A stretch of DNA of 64,000 nt from Chitinophaga fulva (GCF_012927205.1 NZ_JABBGC010000004.1:186001-250000), one strand, 5' to 3'. Counted from the stretch's first letter, positions 52,734 to 62,801 are shown. Notes: a model not told the origin generated them from the sequence alone. Translations and numbers: made by a program.

Positions 52734-55700
52734 ATGCAAAATGTTCTTTGTAATTCCACATTACTGAAAGACTGCCATGCCCCCGGACCAAGGCGGCAAA
52801 AGGCATTCATGGCCAAAATCGGGTTGATCATGAGGTTGACACTTATTCTTATGCTGGCGTTCATGCTGCAGGTACAAGCAGCTACCAACGCTCAAACGAT
52901 CACGCTCTCGCTGAAAAATGTTCCGCTTAGGACCGTGTTCAAAGCCATCAGCCGCCAAGGCGGCTACAATTTCGTTTACAACAATAACCTCCTGCAACAA
53001 GCGGGCAAGGTGGATATTGAAGTCAACAACGCGCAGGTGGAAGATGTACTGAAACAAGTTTTCCGGCATCAGCCTGTCACCTATGAGATCATCGATAAGA
53101 CGATTATCATCCGGAAACCTGCTGCTGTAGCGGCGCCGGTAGATAATGACCGTCCCGCTGCACCGGCAGCCACCATCCGTGGCCGCGTGACAGATGAAAA
53201 GGGCGAGCCCCTGATCGGTGTGACCATCCAGCTGAAAGGCGCCGCTGCCGGCGCTGTGACCGGCAACAACGGCGAATTCCAGATCAACATACCGGACAAT
53301 TCCTCCGGTATCCTGGTCTTCACTTTCCTCGGTATGGAAAAACAGGAAGTCCTGGTGGGTAAACGCGTACATGTGGACGTAGTGCTGAAAAGAGCCGTGG
53401 CACAACAACAGGAAGTAGTGGTAGTAGGTTACGGCACACAGAAAAAAGCTACCGTTACCGGCTCCGTCGCTACCATCAAAGGAGAAGAGATTGCCCGCGT
53501 GCCTACGGCCAACGTCTCCAACGGACTGGCAGGCCACATCCCCGGCGTTATTGCCAATAACCGCTCCGGCCGTCCGGGCGACGATTACTCTTCTATCAGT
53601 GTGAGAGGCTTCAACTCCTTCAGTGGCGGTACCGCGCCCCTCATCATCATTGATGGTATCCCCGACAGGAACATGGACCGTATCAATCCCAATGATATCG
53701 AAAGTGTGACCGTCCTCAAAGATGCATCCGCGGCCATCTACGGGGTACGTTCTGCCAATGGGGTGATCCTCATCACGACCAAAAGAGGTAAGACAGGCAA
53801 ACCTACTATCACCTATGAAGGTACTTATGATATTCAGCAGCTCACCCGTATGGACCACCGCGTGCCCGCATGGCAATACATGACCTACTACAATGAGCTG
53901 AATGGTTACCAGGGTAATTCTATTCCCTATAAACAGGCGGATATCGATAAGTACAAAGCCGGCAACGATCCTAACTATACCAGCACCGACTGGCAACGTG
54001 CGGTGTTCCGGAAAAACGCTCCCCAAACCAATCACAGCATTTCAGTAAGAGGTGGCAGTGAAGCGGTGAAGTTTTTCGTCTCCGGCCAATACCTCTCCCA
54101 GCAAAGCAACTGGGCCAACAGTGATGAAAACTTCAAAAATTATAACCTGCGTTCCAATATCGATGCATCAATTTCCAAAAACCTGAAACTGACGCTGGAT
54201 GTTGCCGTGAGAAAAGAAGACCGTAAATACCCCGCACTCAGTGCCGGAGACATCCTGCATGAAACCGTGAGCATGTATCCTTTTATCCCTGTACACTGGA
54301 CAAACGGATTCCCTTCCGCTGGTATCTCCGCTGGCCGCAATCCCTATACCATGACATCGTCAGCTCCGGGATATGATAATGTGACCGACCTCTTCGTGCA
54401 GCCTAAAATTGGCTTCGACTGGCAGCTGCCGGCTATCGTGAAAGGGTTGTCTATCAGTGGGTATGCTGCTTTTGACTACCGCCAGCGCAGCGAGAAAAAT
54501 TTCACCCGTCCCTGGGATGCCTATAGCTATAGCCTTTCTACCAACACCTACAACAACCAGAAGCCCAGTACCGCTATCCTGAGCCTCTTCCAGGACGAAC
54601 GTTCCTATAACGAGAACACCTATTTCTACAAAATTGCTTTCGACAGAACATTCGGAAAGCACAGTATCAATGCTTTTGCCGGATACGAACAAACGGCTTC
54701 TACCTACCGGCAAACCCTCGCTTACCGTAAAAACCTGCTGAGCGATCAGCTGGACCAGCTCTTTACCGGAGGCACTGTTGACCAGAACGCCAACGGCAGC
54801 GCGAGCCAGGATGGCCGTGAAAGTTACCTCGGCCGCGTGTCCTATGCCTATGCCGATAAATACCTCGCCGAAATAGTAGGCCGCTACAATGGTTCTTTCA
54901 ACTTCCCGAAAGACAGGCGCTGGGGCATGTTCCCGTCTGTATCGCTCGGCTGGCGCATCTCTGAAGAAAACTTCTTCAAAGACAACGTGAAGTTTGTGGA
55001 TAACCTGAAACTCCGCGCTTCATGGGGTATCATGGGTAGTGATGCAGTAGCCAAATATCTCTACCTCGCCCGTTATTCGCTGGTAAGCAATATGAGCACC
55101 AGCTATTTCGAGTATCCGAGAGAATACAATACTTATTTTGGGCCTAACTACACGGAGGCGACTGCGTTGTACCTGACTTCCGCCCCGAATGCCAATATCA
55201 CCTGGGAACAGCAGGATACGCGTAACTTCGGCCTGGACGCGGTATTGCTGAACAATCATCTAAGCGTGACCGTAGATTATTTCCGCAACGTGCGTAAAGA
55301 CATCCTGGCGCCAAGAAACGCATCGGTACCATTGTATGCCGGTCTTATCCTGCCGGATGAAAATATCGGCAGAACGCTCAACAGGGGCTTCGATTTCATC
55401 GTCAATTACAACGGACAGGCAAGTGCCGTGAAATATAATGTGGGCGCCAACTTCACCTATGCGAAAAGTAAAGTGCTGTTCCGCGACGAGGCACCCAATA
55501 TCCCCGATTATCAAAAATCTACCGGCCTGCCTATCGATTCCTGGGTAGTGTTCGAAACAAAAGGTATTTATCATACACAGGAGGAAGTAGACAAATCCCC
55601 TCATATGGCCGGCGCCAAGGCCGGCGACCTGTGGCTGGTGGATAAAAATGGTGACGGCGCCATCACCTACGATGACCAGGTACGTATACCCGAATCCGCT

Positions 55701-56174
55701 ACCCCGAAAATTGTATTCGGTATCACGATGGGCGCCGAATACAAAGGTCTCGCAGTAGACCTGGTATGGGCCGGACAAACAGAAGCCAAACAGCTGATCA
55801 TCCCGCAGGGACAGAGCGCTGTGGTAGCACCGCCACAATGGTTGTATGACGGCCGCTGGACACCGGACAACCCTAATGCCGAATATCCCCGCGCCTTCAA
55901 CTCCAAAGATCCCAGGAACAATGTCTATGCTGACTTTTGGCTGGTAGATGCTTCTTTCCTCCGTCTGAAATCCGCACAGATCTCCTATAACATTCCGAAA
56001 AACCTGTACCGCAGCATTGGCATCGAAAATATCCGGGTGTTTGTAAGTGGTTTCAATCTCTTCTCTATCGACAAGATGAAGAAGTTCTACCGCGATCCGG
56101 AAACCAATAACATCACGGGTGTCAACTATCCGCAAACAAGGATTTATCGCGCTGGTATCACCATCGGTCTGTAA
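52734..56174 (+). CDS. SusC/RagA-family TonB-dependent receptor with STN signalling domain
   Basis: An outer-membrane importer of 1146 residues. ATG 52734 gives a long N-terminus before the hydrophobic signal (about 33-50); ATGs at about residue 26 and 33 are also possible, and the frame open to 52638 is rejected as leader sequence. STN is at about 55-127 (LKNVPLRTVFKAISRQGGYN), a carboxypeptidase-regulatory-like domain at about 148-218, then EVVVVGYGTQKK, the plug (NDIESVTVLKDASAAIYGVR), and a barrel ending AGITIGL. STN, FecR and sigma are all present, so this locus has the complete trans-envelope relay. Confidence 0.95.
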   Translation: MQNVLCNSTLLKDCHAPGPRRQKAFMAKIGLIMRLTLILMLAFMLQVQAATNAQTITLSLKNVPLRTVFKAISRQGGYNFVYNNNLLQQAGKVDIEVNNAQVEDVLKQVFRHQPVTYEIIDKTIIIRKPAAVAAPVDNDRPAAPAATIRGRVTDEKGEPLIGVTIQLKGAAAGAVTGNNGEFQINIPDNSSGILVFTFLGMEKQEVLVGKRVHVDVVLKRAVAQQQEVVVVGYGTQKKATVTGSVATIKGEEIARVPTANVSNGLAGHIPGVIANNRSGRPGDDYSSISVRGFNSFSGGTAPLIIIDGIPDRNMDRINPNDIESVTVLKDASAAIYGVRSANGVILITTKRGKTGKPTITYEGTYDIQQLTRMDHRVPAWQYMTYYNELNGYQGNSIPYKQADIDKYKAGNDPNYTSTDWQRAVFRKNAPQTNHSISVRGGSEAVKFFVSGQYLSQQSNWANSDENFKNYNLRSNIDASISKNLKLTLDVAVRKEDRKYPALSAGDILHETVSMYPFIPVHWTNGFPSAGISAGRNPYTMTSSAPGYDNVTDLFVQPKIGFDWQLPAIVKGLSISGYAAFDYRQRSEKNFTRPWDAYSYSLSTNTYNNQKPSTAILSLFQDERSYNENTYFYKIAFDRTFGKHSINAFAGYEQTASTYRQTLAYRKNLLSDQLDQLFTGGTVDQNANGSASQDGRESYLGRVSYAYADKYLAEIVGRYNGSFNFPKDRRWGMFPSVSLGWRISEENFFKDNVKFVDNLKLRASWGIMGSDAVAKYLYLARYSLVSNMSTSYFEYPREYNTYFGPNYTEATALYLTSAPNANITWEQQDTRNFGLDAVLLNNHLSVTVDYFRNVRKDILAPRNASVPLYAGLILPDENIGRTLNRGFDFIVNYNGQASAVKYNVGANFTYAKSKVLFRDEAPNIPDYQKSTGLPIDSWVVFETKGIYHTQEEVDKSPHMAGAKAGDLWLVDKNGDGAITYDDQVRIPESATPKIVFGITMGAEYKGLAVDLVWAGQTEAKQLIIPQGQSAVVAPPQWLYDGRWTPDNPNAEYPRAFNSKDPRNNVYADFWLVDASFLRLKSAQISYNIPKNLYRSIGIENIRVFVSGFNLFSIDKMKKFYRDPETNNITGVNYPQTRIYRAGITIGL

Positions 56175-56204
56175 CCACTTTTATGACATTTAAATCTATT
56201 TACT

Positions 56205-57884
56205 GTGAAAAGAATATACCGGAGAATAGGCGCTGCACTACTTGCTGCTTTGTTTTTAACGGCCTGTCAGAAAAATGTGCTGGATAAAGTGCCCTTGGAT
56301 TCCTTCTCAGACGAATCTGTCTGGAAAGACCTACGCCTTGCCCAGGCCTTTGCCGACTTTCAATATAACATTCTGCCCAGCGCAGGTCACTACTGGGATA
56401 ACCTGAGTAACCGCTCCTGGGCCCTCTCCTCCGCCAGTGATGAGGCCTTCAACAGGTTTGATGATTACAACACCTTTACCATGAATTCAGGCTCCCTTAC
56501 TCCGGACAACCTGAGCAACTTTGACATATGGGAGGAAACGTACAAACGCATCCAGGATTGTAATCTCTTTCTTTCAAGAATCGACGGGGTGCCTGGCGAT
56601 GACGCCGTGCGCAGCCGGTTGAAGGCCGAAATCACCTACCTGCGGGCCTATGCCTACTTTAAACTCATCAGTGATTATGGTGGCGTGCCACTGGTGACCC
56701 AGGCTTTCAACCTGAACAGCAATTTCGTCATGTCACGCAGTACTTTCGATGAATGCGTGTCCTTCATAACAAAAGAATGTGACGCGGCAGCAGCGGTATT
56801 GCCCGGTAGCTACGGCAACAGCGCGGCTGAACTGGGAAGGGCCACCAAAGGCGCTGCTCTTGCGCTGAAATCACGGGCACTGTTATACGCTGCCAGTCCG
56901 CAATGGAACACCGGCAATGATAACGCAAGATGGCAACAGGCATCTGATGCCGCCAAAGCGGTGATTGATATGCCTAACTACCAATTGTTCACCGGCCCTT
57001 ACACCACCCTGTTCACCACCTTCAATACGGAGCTGATCATGACCCGTGGTATGAACAAGCAGTACCTGTCTGCCCACACTGCCGTGGAAAGATTCCTCGC
57101 TCCCAATGGTTTCCGCGGCTGGTCATCTTTTGCGCCCAGCCAGGGTTTGGTAGATGCCTTCGGTATGGCTGACGGCAAAGAGATCAGTGATCCGACTTCC
57201 GGTTATAATCCGCAGGACCCGTATGCTAACCGCGATCCCCGTTTTTATCATGATATCCTCTGTGATGGCCGTCCCTACGGAAGGCCGGAGTATTTCAAAG
57301 ACCGCTATAATGCAGGGCACAGCAACGTGGTGGAAACATACGAAGGTGGCCTCGATACGGAAACAGGATGGGATACCTGGAACTCCAGCTATACCCGCTA
57401 CAGCTTCCGCAAATACCAGGATACGACCTTTAACTACAGGGTGGAAACACAAACCAACAAATTCTGGGTGGTAGCCAGGCTCTCCGAGATATACCTGAAC
57501 TATGCAGAAGCAGAGTTCCACCTCGGACATGAAAACGTAGCCCGCCAATACCTGGACCTGCTGCGTCACCGCGCGGGCATCACTACCGATCTGCCCGGCG
57601 CCCTCGCCGGCCCGGACCTGCTGAAGAAAATCCAGAATGAAAGACAAGTAGAGCTGTGCCTCGAAGGACATCGCTACTATGATGTACGTCGCTGGAAGAT
57701 CGCAGACGTAACGGAGAATAAACCTCTGAATGGGATCAAGATCGTGAAGAATGCCGATGGTTCTAAAACTTACACTGTCATCAAAGTACAGGACCGCGTG
57801 TTTAAGCCGGAGCATTATCTCCTGCCTATTCCCCGCGACGAGATCAGAAGAACAAACCTGCCTCAGAATCCAGGATATAAATGA
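56205..57884 (+). CDS. SusD/RagB-family nutrient-binding lipoprotein
   Basis: A 559-residue surface lipoprotein. The start is GTG 56205 (no ATG fits), with a lipobox at LFLTAC. Family motifs: WEETYKRIQDCNLFLSRI, EITYLRAYAYFKLISDYGG, SEIYLNYAEAEFHLG, and ERQVELCLEGHRYYDVRRW. The next gene starts inside its stop codon (ATGA, 57881-57884), so the lipoprotein downstream is translationally coupled to it. Confidence 0.95.
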   Translation: MKRIYRRIGAALLAALFLTACQKNVLDKVPLDSFSDESVWKDLRLAQAFADFQYNILPSAGHYWDNLSNRSWALSSASDEAFNRFDDYNTFTMNSGSLTPDNLSNFDIWEETYKRIQDCNLFLSRIDGVPGDDAVRSRLKAEITYLRAYAYFKLISDYGGVPLVTQAFNLNSNFVMSRSTFDECVSFITKECDAAAAVLPGSYGNSAAELGRATKGAALALKSRALLYAASPQWNTGNDNARWQQASDAAKAVIDMPNYQLFTGPYTTLFTTFNTELIMTRGMNKQYLSAHTAVERFLAPNGFRGWSSFAPSQGLVDAFGMADGKEISDPTSGYNPQDPYANRDPRFYHDILCDGRPYGRPEYFKDRYNAGHSNVVETYEGGLDTETGWDTWNSSYTRYSFRKYQDTTFNYRVETQTNKFWVVARLSEIYLNYAEAEFHLGHENVARQYLDLLRHRAGITTDLPGALAGPDLLKKIQNERQVELCLEGHRYYDVRRWKIADVTENKPLNGIKIVKNADGSKTYTVIKVQDRVFKPEHYLLPIPRDEIRRTNLPQNPGYK

Positions 57885-58951
57885 TAACCATTAAAGTGGT
57901 CAAGCGCATGAAACACCGATGCATAATGACACTACTGCTGGTAATACTGGGGGCGTGCAAAAAAAGCACCGCCCCCGACAGCGGTAGTCATCAAAATGAC
58001 AAAATACAAATCGCCGTCACCGCCCCGGAAACCGGTTACATCTACCTCGATGGCGCGTACACCGGCGTGCAGACACCCGGCAATATCGCCGTCAGCGCCG
58101 GTAAACACGTGATCGGCGTAGCCTTGCGGAACACCTGGCAGTACCTGCGAAAAGAAAGCAATGTCACCACCGCCGCTACACTGAATTTCACCACGGCAGA
58201 CAAACCCGCGCCCAAAGTATGGAAAACGCTGTGGATAGGATTGTACGAAACAAAAGGCATTTCCAGTGCCGGCGATTGCAGCACCCATTTCTCCCAGGCT
58301 GAGCTGAATATGGGCTACGACTTTTTCCAGTGGAGCATTCAGCAGCACTTTGAGAAATATGCCTACAATACCATTCATTGGGACCTCACCCGGAAAGATA
58401 TCACACTACCGGTATCGCTTACACGTGGAGCCAATGGTAATTTCACGGTAGAACCATCGACCATCGCGGCGTTGATGCCGGAGATACAGCCCGGCGCATA
58501 CGACTGCGTATTCGTTTTCTGGCGGGAAAGTGAAGGGGCCTGCAGTTTTAAAAGCAGCTACTTTGGCCTCGCATGGACCAACCCGCTCAAAGAAAACATC
58601 AAAACCGGCTATGTCACTGTTAAGTTCGACGCCGGTACCAGCCTGGCCGATAGGATCAACTACTACAAAACCAATGACCCGGGCGTATGGCTACACGAAT
58701 GGCTGCATACCGTAGGTGAAAACTTCTACCAGGACAAAGGTCTGCAACTGCCGGCCAAAGCGGGTGATGGCCTCGTGGTGCACGCGGCGGAAATGTATAA
58801 CTATATCTTCCCGTGGATGGACTGGTACCGTGATTTTATGGCTGGCAGCGTGGTCAACGCCAGTGGCTCCCCGCGTTATCTCGGCATCGGTCCGGAAGCT
58901 TTCCTGGGCTGCTCTCTCCGCGAAAAAGCAGCCAACACCTGTAAGGATTAA
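57881..58951 (+). CDS. Surface lipoprotein with HExxH metallopeptidase-like domain
   Basis: A 356-residue lipoprotein (ATG 57881 overlaps the susD stop; ATG 57908 is the alternative) with a lipobox at VILGAC. Residues about 42-105 form a PEGA-like carbohydrate/surface domain (GYIYLDGAYTGVQTPGNI). The rest includes VWLHEWLHTVGE (HEWLH, an HExxH zinc motif) and VVHAAEMYNYIF as a possible third-ligand region. It is not a classical metzincin, because the eleventh position after the first His is Phe. Coupling to SusD and the adjacent glycosidases suggest processing of a glycoprotein substrate (inference). Confidence 0.75.
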   Translation: MITIKVVKRMKHRCIMTLLLVILGACKKSTAPDSGSHQNDKIQIAVTAPETGYIYLDGAYTGVQTPGNIAVSAGKHVIGVALRNTWQYLRKESNVTTAATLNFTTADKPAPKVWKTLWIGLYETKGISSAGDCSTHFSQAELNMGYDFFQWSIQQHFEKYAYNTIHWDLTRKDITLPVSLTRGANGNFTVEPSTIAALMPEIQPGAYDCVFVFWRESEGACSFKSSYFGLAWTNPLKENIKTGYVTVKFDAGTSLADRINYYKTNDPGVWLHEWLHTVGENFYQDKGLQLPAKAGDGLVVHAAEMYNYIFPWMDWYRDFMAGSVVNASGSPRYLGIGPEAFLGCSLREKAANTCKD

Positions 58952-58976
58952 TCGTTCATCATCTCACAGCAAATAA

Positions 58977-60182
58977 ATGAAAAAACTGTTATCCGGTATA
59001 CTGATGTTAGCGCTGATGCATACCGCCACCGCACAGAAATTTGAAGGGCTGGCGCCTACGCCGCCCATGGGCTGGAACACCTGGAACACTTTCCAGACGG
59101 CCATGAGCGAGAAACTGATCATGGAAACGGCGGATATCATGGTGTCTTCCGGTATGAAAGATGCCGGCTACGTCTACCTCGTCCTGGACGATGGCTGGAT
59201 GACCATGGAACGCGACAGTCTCGGTAACCTCGTGCCCGACCCGCAAAAGTTCCCACACGGCCTCAAAGCTGTCGTGGATTATGTACATGCCAAAGGCCTG
59301 AAATTCGGTATGTACAACTGCGCCGGCACACTCACCTGCGCGAAATATCCCGGTACCCGCGGATATGAATACCAGGACGCACGCAACTACGCAGCATGGA
59401 ACATCGATTACCTGAAATACGATTGGTGCAATACCCACGGCATCAACGCTAAGGAGGCATATACTACTATGAGCAACGCCTTGCGCAAAGCGGGCCGCCC
59501 GATGATATTCAGCCTGTGCGAATGGGGCGTTAACAAGCCATGGGAGTGGGGCGCTCCGGTGGGCCAGCTGTGGCGTACTACCGAGGATATCTGGCAGGTG
59601 TTTGATTCTGTACACAGTCACGGTACCTGGGACGCGCTCAGCGTGATGCGCATCGCTGATTTACAGGATACGCTGCGCCGTTATGCCGGCCCCGATCACT
59701 GGAACGACCCCGATATGCTGGAAGTAGGCAACGGGATGACCTATACGGAAGACAGGACGCACTTCTCCCTTTGGGCCATGATGGCTGCTCCGCTGATGGC
59801 TGGCAACGATATCCGTAAAATGACGCCCGCCACAAAAGAAATACTCACTAATAAAGATGTGATTGCCATCGACCAGGACCCTTTAGGCATACAGGGTTTC
59901 AAATTCTCCGATAAAGACAGCCTGCAGATATGGTTCAAACCACTGCAGCACGGTGATTGGGCCGTGTGTTTCCTGAACCGCAGCAGTCATGAAGCAGCCG
60001 TGAATTTCAACTGGAAACAAACCACGGTGGTGGATAACGTTTTCCACTATACGCTGAAGCAAGATATCAACTATGCCCTGTACAACGTATGGACGGGCAA
60101 ATACGAAGGCACTACCAAAAAGCCGTTTACCGCTGCCATCAAACCACACGATATGGTGATGTTCCGGTTAAAGCAACAGTAA
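58977..60182 (+). CDS. GH27-family alpha-galactosidase
   Basis: A 401-residue exported glycosidase with a signal peptide ending at residue 20 (TATAQ). GH27 motifs: PPMGWNTWNTF, LDDGWM, and YLKYDWC with nucleophile Asp149; WRTTEDIW provides the probable acid/base Asp204; and HWNDPDML follows. A short C-terminal beta domain closes the protein. It removes terminal alpha-galactose (or alpha-N-acetylgalactosamine) from the imported glycan, probably in the periplasm. It sits 25 bases after the metallopeptidase-like gene. Confidence 0.92.
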   Translation: MKKLLSGILMLALMHTATAQKFEGLAPTPPMGWNTWNTFQTAMSEKLIMETADIMVSSGMKDAGYVYLVLDDGWMTMERDSLGNLVPDPQKFPHGLKAVVDYVHAKGLKFGMYNCAGTLTCAKYPGTRGYEYQDARNYAAWNIDYLKYDWCNTHGINAKEAYTTMSNALRKAGRPMIFSLCEWGVNKPWEWGAPVGQLWRTTEDIWQVFDSVHSHGTWDALSVMRIADLQDTLRRYAGPDHWNDPDMLEVGNGMTYTEDRTHFSLWAMMAAPLMAGNDIRKMTPATKEILTNKDVIAIDQDPLGIQGFKFSDKDSLQIWFKPLQHGDWAVCFLNRSSHEAAVNFNWKQTTVVDNVFHYTLKQDINYALYNVWTGKYEGTTKKPFTAAIKPHDMVMFRLKQQ

Positions 60183-60185
60183 CCA

Positions 60186-61613
60186 ATGAAACGATTCCTA
60201 CTGGCGTGCTGCCTTATCAGTTGCAGCATCACGGCCCTGTCACAGGGCGCAGTTTTTACGACTACCGATACGGCAGTTCAGCAGGCTTACCGCTGGGCTG
60301 CCGGCATGGTACAACACTATCGCGGCCAGCCGAATGATGCCGTTGGCCCCTGGTACGAGGCTGCCCTGCCTTCCCGTAACGCCTTCTGCATGCGCGACGT
60401 GGCACACCAAACTATCGGTGCGGCCATCTGCGGACTGGATAAAGAAAACAGCAATATGCTACGGGCATTTGCTACGCATATCGCGGAGAAAAGAGACTGG
60501 TGCTCTTATTGGGAGATCAACAAATTCGGGCTTCCTGCTCCGGAAGATTATCGCAACGACCGCGAATTCTGGTATAACCTGAACGCCAACTTCGATGTGA
60601 TGTTCGCCTGCTGGAAGTTATACCGCTGGACTGGCGATAAATCATATATACAGCATCCGGCGTTCGTTCATTTTTTTGATAAAACGGTGAGCGAGTACAT
60701 TGATCAATGGGTGTTGCAGCCGGATTCCCTTTTCACAAGGCCGCTGCATCCGAATGCCCCCGTACCTTTCAATAAACAGGATTATTTCCATCGCTGCCGT
60801 GGACTGGCTTCCTATGTGGAAAATGTCCCGGACCTGAAAATGGGCGTAGACCTTATTGCGGCCATCTACCGCGGATTGTCTTCCTTCGCTGCTATGCAAA
60901 CAGGGAAGGGCGATACCGCAAAAGCAGCCCTGTATCAAAGAAAAGCGGAGCAATACCGGGAAAAAATAGATGCTTACTGGTGGAATGCCAGCGATCACCG
61001 TTACTACACCTGGTACAACGGCGCTGGTCAGTTTGGAACAGGAGAAGGAGAGATGTTCCTGCTCTGGTTCGATGCGCTGAAAGACACCGCCAGAAGTAAC
61101 CAAACGATAGCACATTTGCTGGCCGGTCAATGGAATGTGGAAACCACTTCCTATCTGCCGGTGATCTGCTATCAGCAAGGATACTGGCGGCAGGCACGCA
61201 ACTACATCCTGTGGTTATCTGATCCGGCCACGCCCCGGAGGGAATATCCCGAGGTATCTTTCGGGGTGGTGGAAGGCATTATTCGTGGCCTGATGGGCAT
61301 AGAGCCGGATGCTGCATCACAGCGCATTACCACCCTCTATAGGGGCAATACAGCGGATACCGCTGCTGTACGCGGATTAAAAGTGATGAATACGGAGATA
61401 ACGGTTACGCATACCGGAAAGCAGTCCACTTTTCAGCATTCAGGCAGACAAACACTGCTTTGGCGCGCGGCTTTTGCGGGTAAGCATGATCGCATCATTG
61501 TACAAAATGTGTCCAGGACAGCCAGTTTTCGGACAGACAACAACGGACAAATCATATCTTTCATTGATCTGAAAGTCCCCGCCGGAAGTATCATAAAGGC
61601 CGGAATAAAATAA
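60186..61613 (+). CDS. Secreted six-hairpin glycosidase-like protein
   Basis: A 475-residue exported protein with a signal peptide ending near residue 19 (TALSQG). The body has the helical-barrel pattern of (alpha/alpha)6 glycosidases: AFCMRDVAHQTIGAA, WYNLNANFDVMFACWKLYRW, YFHRCRGLASYVEN, GTGEGEMFLLWFDALK and VSFGVVEGIIRGL. A small beta domain ends it. I cannot assign a CAZy family with confidence, so the bond cleaved is unknown. It is three bases after the alpha-galactosidase gene and should work on the same glycan. Confidence 0.72.
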   Translation: MKRFLLACCLISCSITALSQGAVFTTTDTAVQQAYRWAAGMVQHYRGQPNDAVGPWYEAALPSRNAFCMRDVAHQTIGAAICGLDKENSNMLRAFATHIAEKRDWCSYWEINKFGLPAPEDYRNDREFWYNLNANFDVMFACWKLYRWTGDKSYIQHPAFVHFFDKTVSEYIDQWVLQPDSLFTRPLHPNAPVPFNKQDYFHRCRGLASYVENVPDLKMGVDLIAAIYRGLSSFAAMQTGKGDTAKAALYQRKAEQYREKIDAYWWNASDHRYYTWYNGAGQFGTGEGEMFLLWFDALKDTARSNQTIAHLLAGQWNVETTSYLPVICYQQGYWRQARNYILWLSDPATPRREYPEVSFGVVEGIIRGLMGIEPDAASQRITTLYRGNTADTAAVRGLKVMNTEITVTHTGKQSTFQHSGRQTLLWRAAFAGKHDRIIVQNVSRTASFRTDNNGQIISFIDLKVPAGSIIKAGIK

Positions 61614-61726
61614 GGAGCAGAACTTTTAGGGGCTTCCCCGGCAATGGCCACCAGCTTCAGTAAAACTGTAATTGAAAACCCGATAATAGAGGGCGTAGTC
61701 ATAAAGTGATGCAGCCCTGTCACTGT

Positions 61727-61762
61727 AAAAAGGCCCTGAAGCATTTGCTCCAGGGCCTTTTT
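61727..61762. terminator. Bidirectional intrinsic terminator
   Basis: Perfect 12-bp outer arms 61727-61738 and 61751-61762, with extra internal pairing (AGCA/TGCT), and A/T runs on both sides. It ends the sigma/SusC/SusD/glycosidase operon. Confidence 0.9.
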
Positions 61763-61858
61763 AACAGTACCGCTGATGTTGGCTTGTTGCGCTACTGCCG
61801 CCAGGGTAATCAGGCAAAGGAGAAAGCCTGAAACGATGGCCTTAAATGAAGTCGTCAT
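61756..61858 (-). pseudogene. Stub of a secreted TonB-receptor/CarboxypepD-type gene
   Basis: The minus strand from ATG 61858 reads a clean signal peptide (MTTSFKAIVSGFLLCLITL, then AAVAQ) followed by QANISGTV, the usual opening of a carboxypeptidase-regulatory-like domain. It runs straight into the terminator at 61727-61762. The open frame continues to 61433 but is antisense to the glycosidase gene and has no family features. It is probably the 5' end of a deleted gene. Confidence 0.5.
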
Positions 61859-61982
61859 GTTTGGTTGTAAAAATTTCCGCAAAACTATCTTGACTTGTAG
61901 GGGCTGGTAATCCTATCGGGAATTTGTTTTGTGTGAAACGGAAAAAATAGAAGGCGGGAAATCGTTACCTTGAAATATCGAT

Positions 61983-62801
61983 ATGAAAAAAATTCCGGTT
62001 AGAAATATTCGTCGCGGCAGTCCCCGGGACTTTGGTATACAGGATATCGGGGAAAAGATGGCCGGCAAGGATATGGTGCAGGAACTGCACCGGCACGATT
62101 TCTTTTACGTGCTCGCCTTGGAAAAAGGCGCCGGTGAACATGAAATAGATTTTACGCCGCACCGGGTGGCGGACCATACTATCTTCTTTCTGCGGCCCGG
62201 CCAGGTGCATCAGCTTCGTATCAAAGCCGGCAGCACAGGCTGGATGATGCAGTTTACCTCCGGCTTTTACCATGACGCACAGCTGTTGCGCCGGATAGGA
62301 GCAGTCAACGCTTACTCCGACAGGGAAGGGAAAGCCCTGCGTGTGCTGGAAGCTATCTTCCGGGAATATCAACAGCAGCAGGACCAATACCGGGAGGTCA
62401 TCAAATCCAGCCTGCATATCTTCCTGGTAACCCTGCTCCGGCTACAGCAACAACCGGCAAAAGATAACCCCAACACCTATACGCAGGAGCGGCTCGAAGC
62501 ATTACTGGAACTGCTGGAAACACATATTCATACGCATAAACGGGCATCGCAGTACGCGGCGATGCTGCACCTTTCGCTTTACCAGCTGAATGCGGTCACC
62601 CGGGAAGCGATGGGCAAAACCGCCTCTGAGCTGATCAATGAACAGATCGTCCTGGAGGCAAAGCGGCACCTGCTGGCCACTACCGCACAGGTAAGCCAGA
62701 TCGCGGAACAGCTGGGCTATGAAGATGTCTCTTACTTTATCCGTTTCTTTAAAAAACAGACAGGATATACGCCGGAAGTGTTCAGGAATAATAACGGTTA
62801 A
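61983..62801 (+). CDS. AraC-family transcriptional regulator
   Basis: A 272-residue regulator. An N-terminal cupin-like sensor (ELHRHDFFYVLALEKGAGEHEIDF, FFLRPGQVHQLRI) is joined to a C-terminal double HTH (SQYAAMLHLSLYQLNAVTREAMG, AEQLGYEDVSYFIRFFKKQTG). It is a stand-alone gene divergent from the stub at 61858. It ends in the palindromic TTAA shared with the next minus-strand gene's stop. Effector unknown. Confidence 0.92.
   Translation: MKKIPVRNIRRGSPRDFGIQDIGEKMAGKDMVQELHRHDFFYVLALEKGAGEHEIDFTPHRVADHTIFFLRPGQVHQLRIKAGSTGWMMQFTSGFYHDAQLLRRIGAVNAYSDREGKALRVLEAIFREYQQQQDQYREVIKSSLHIFLVTLLRLQQQPAKDNPNTYTQERLEALLELLETHIHTHKRASQYAAMLHLSLYQLNAVTREAMGKTASELINEQIVLEAKRHLLATTAQVSQIAEQLGYEDVSYFIRFFKKQTGYTPEVFRNNNG

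Larger units (their letters stand above)
61614..61982. other. Intergenic region between the glycosidase gene and the AraC gene
   Basis: 369 bases. It contains a bidirectional terminator (61727-61762), a minus-strand gene stub (61756-61858) and the AraC promoter. A 21-codon plus-strand ORF from ATG 61645 is not supported as a gene. Nothing else is evident. Confidence 0.6.

Noticed and set aside
61645-61710. 21-codon plus-strand ORF before the terminator
   Set aside because: Too short, no precursor-like or family features, and no matching gene context.
61433-61755. Continuation of the stub frame as a 149-residue protein
   Set aside because: It crosses the terminator and is antisense to the end of the glycosidase gene.
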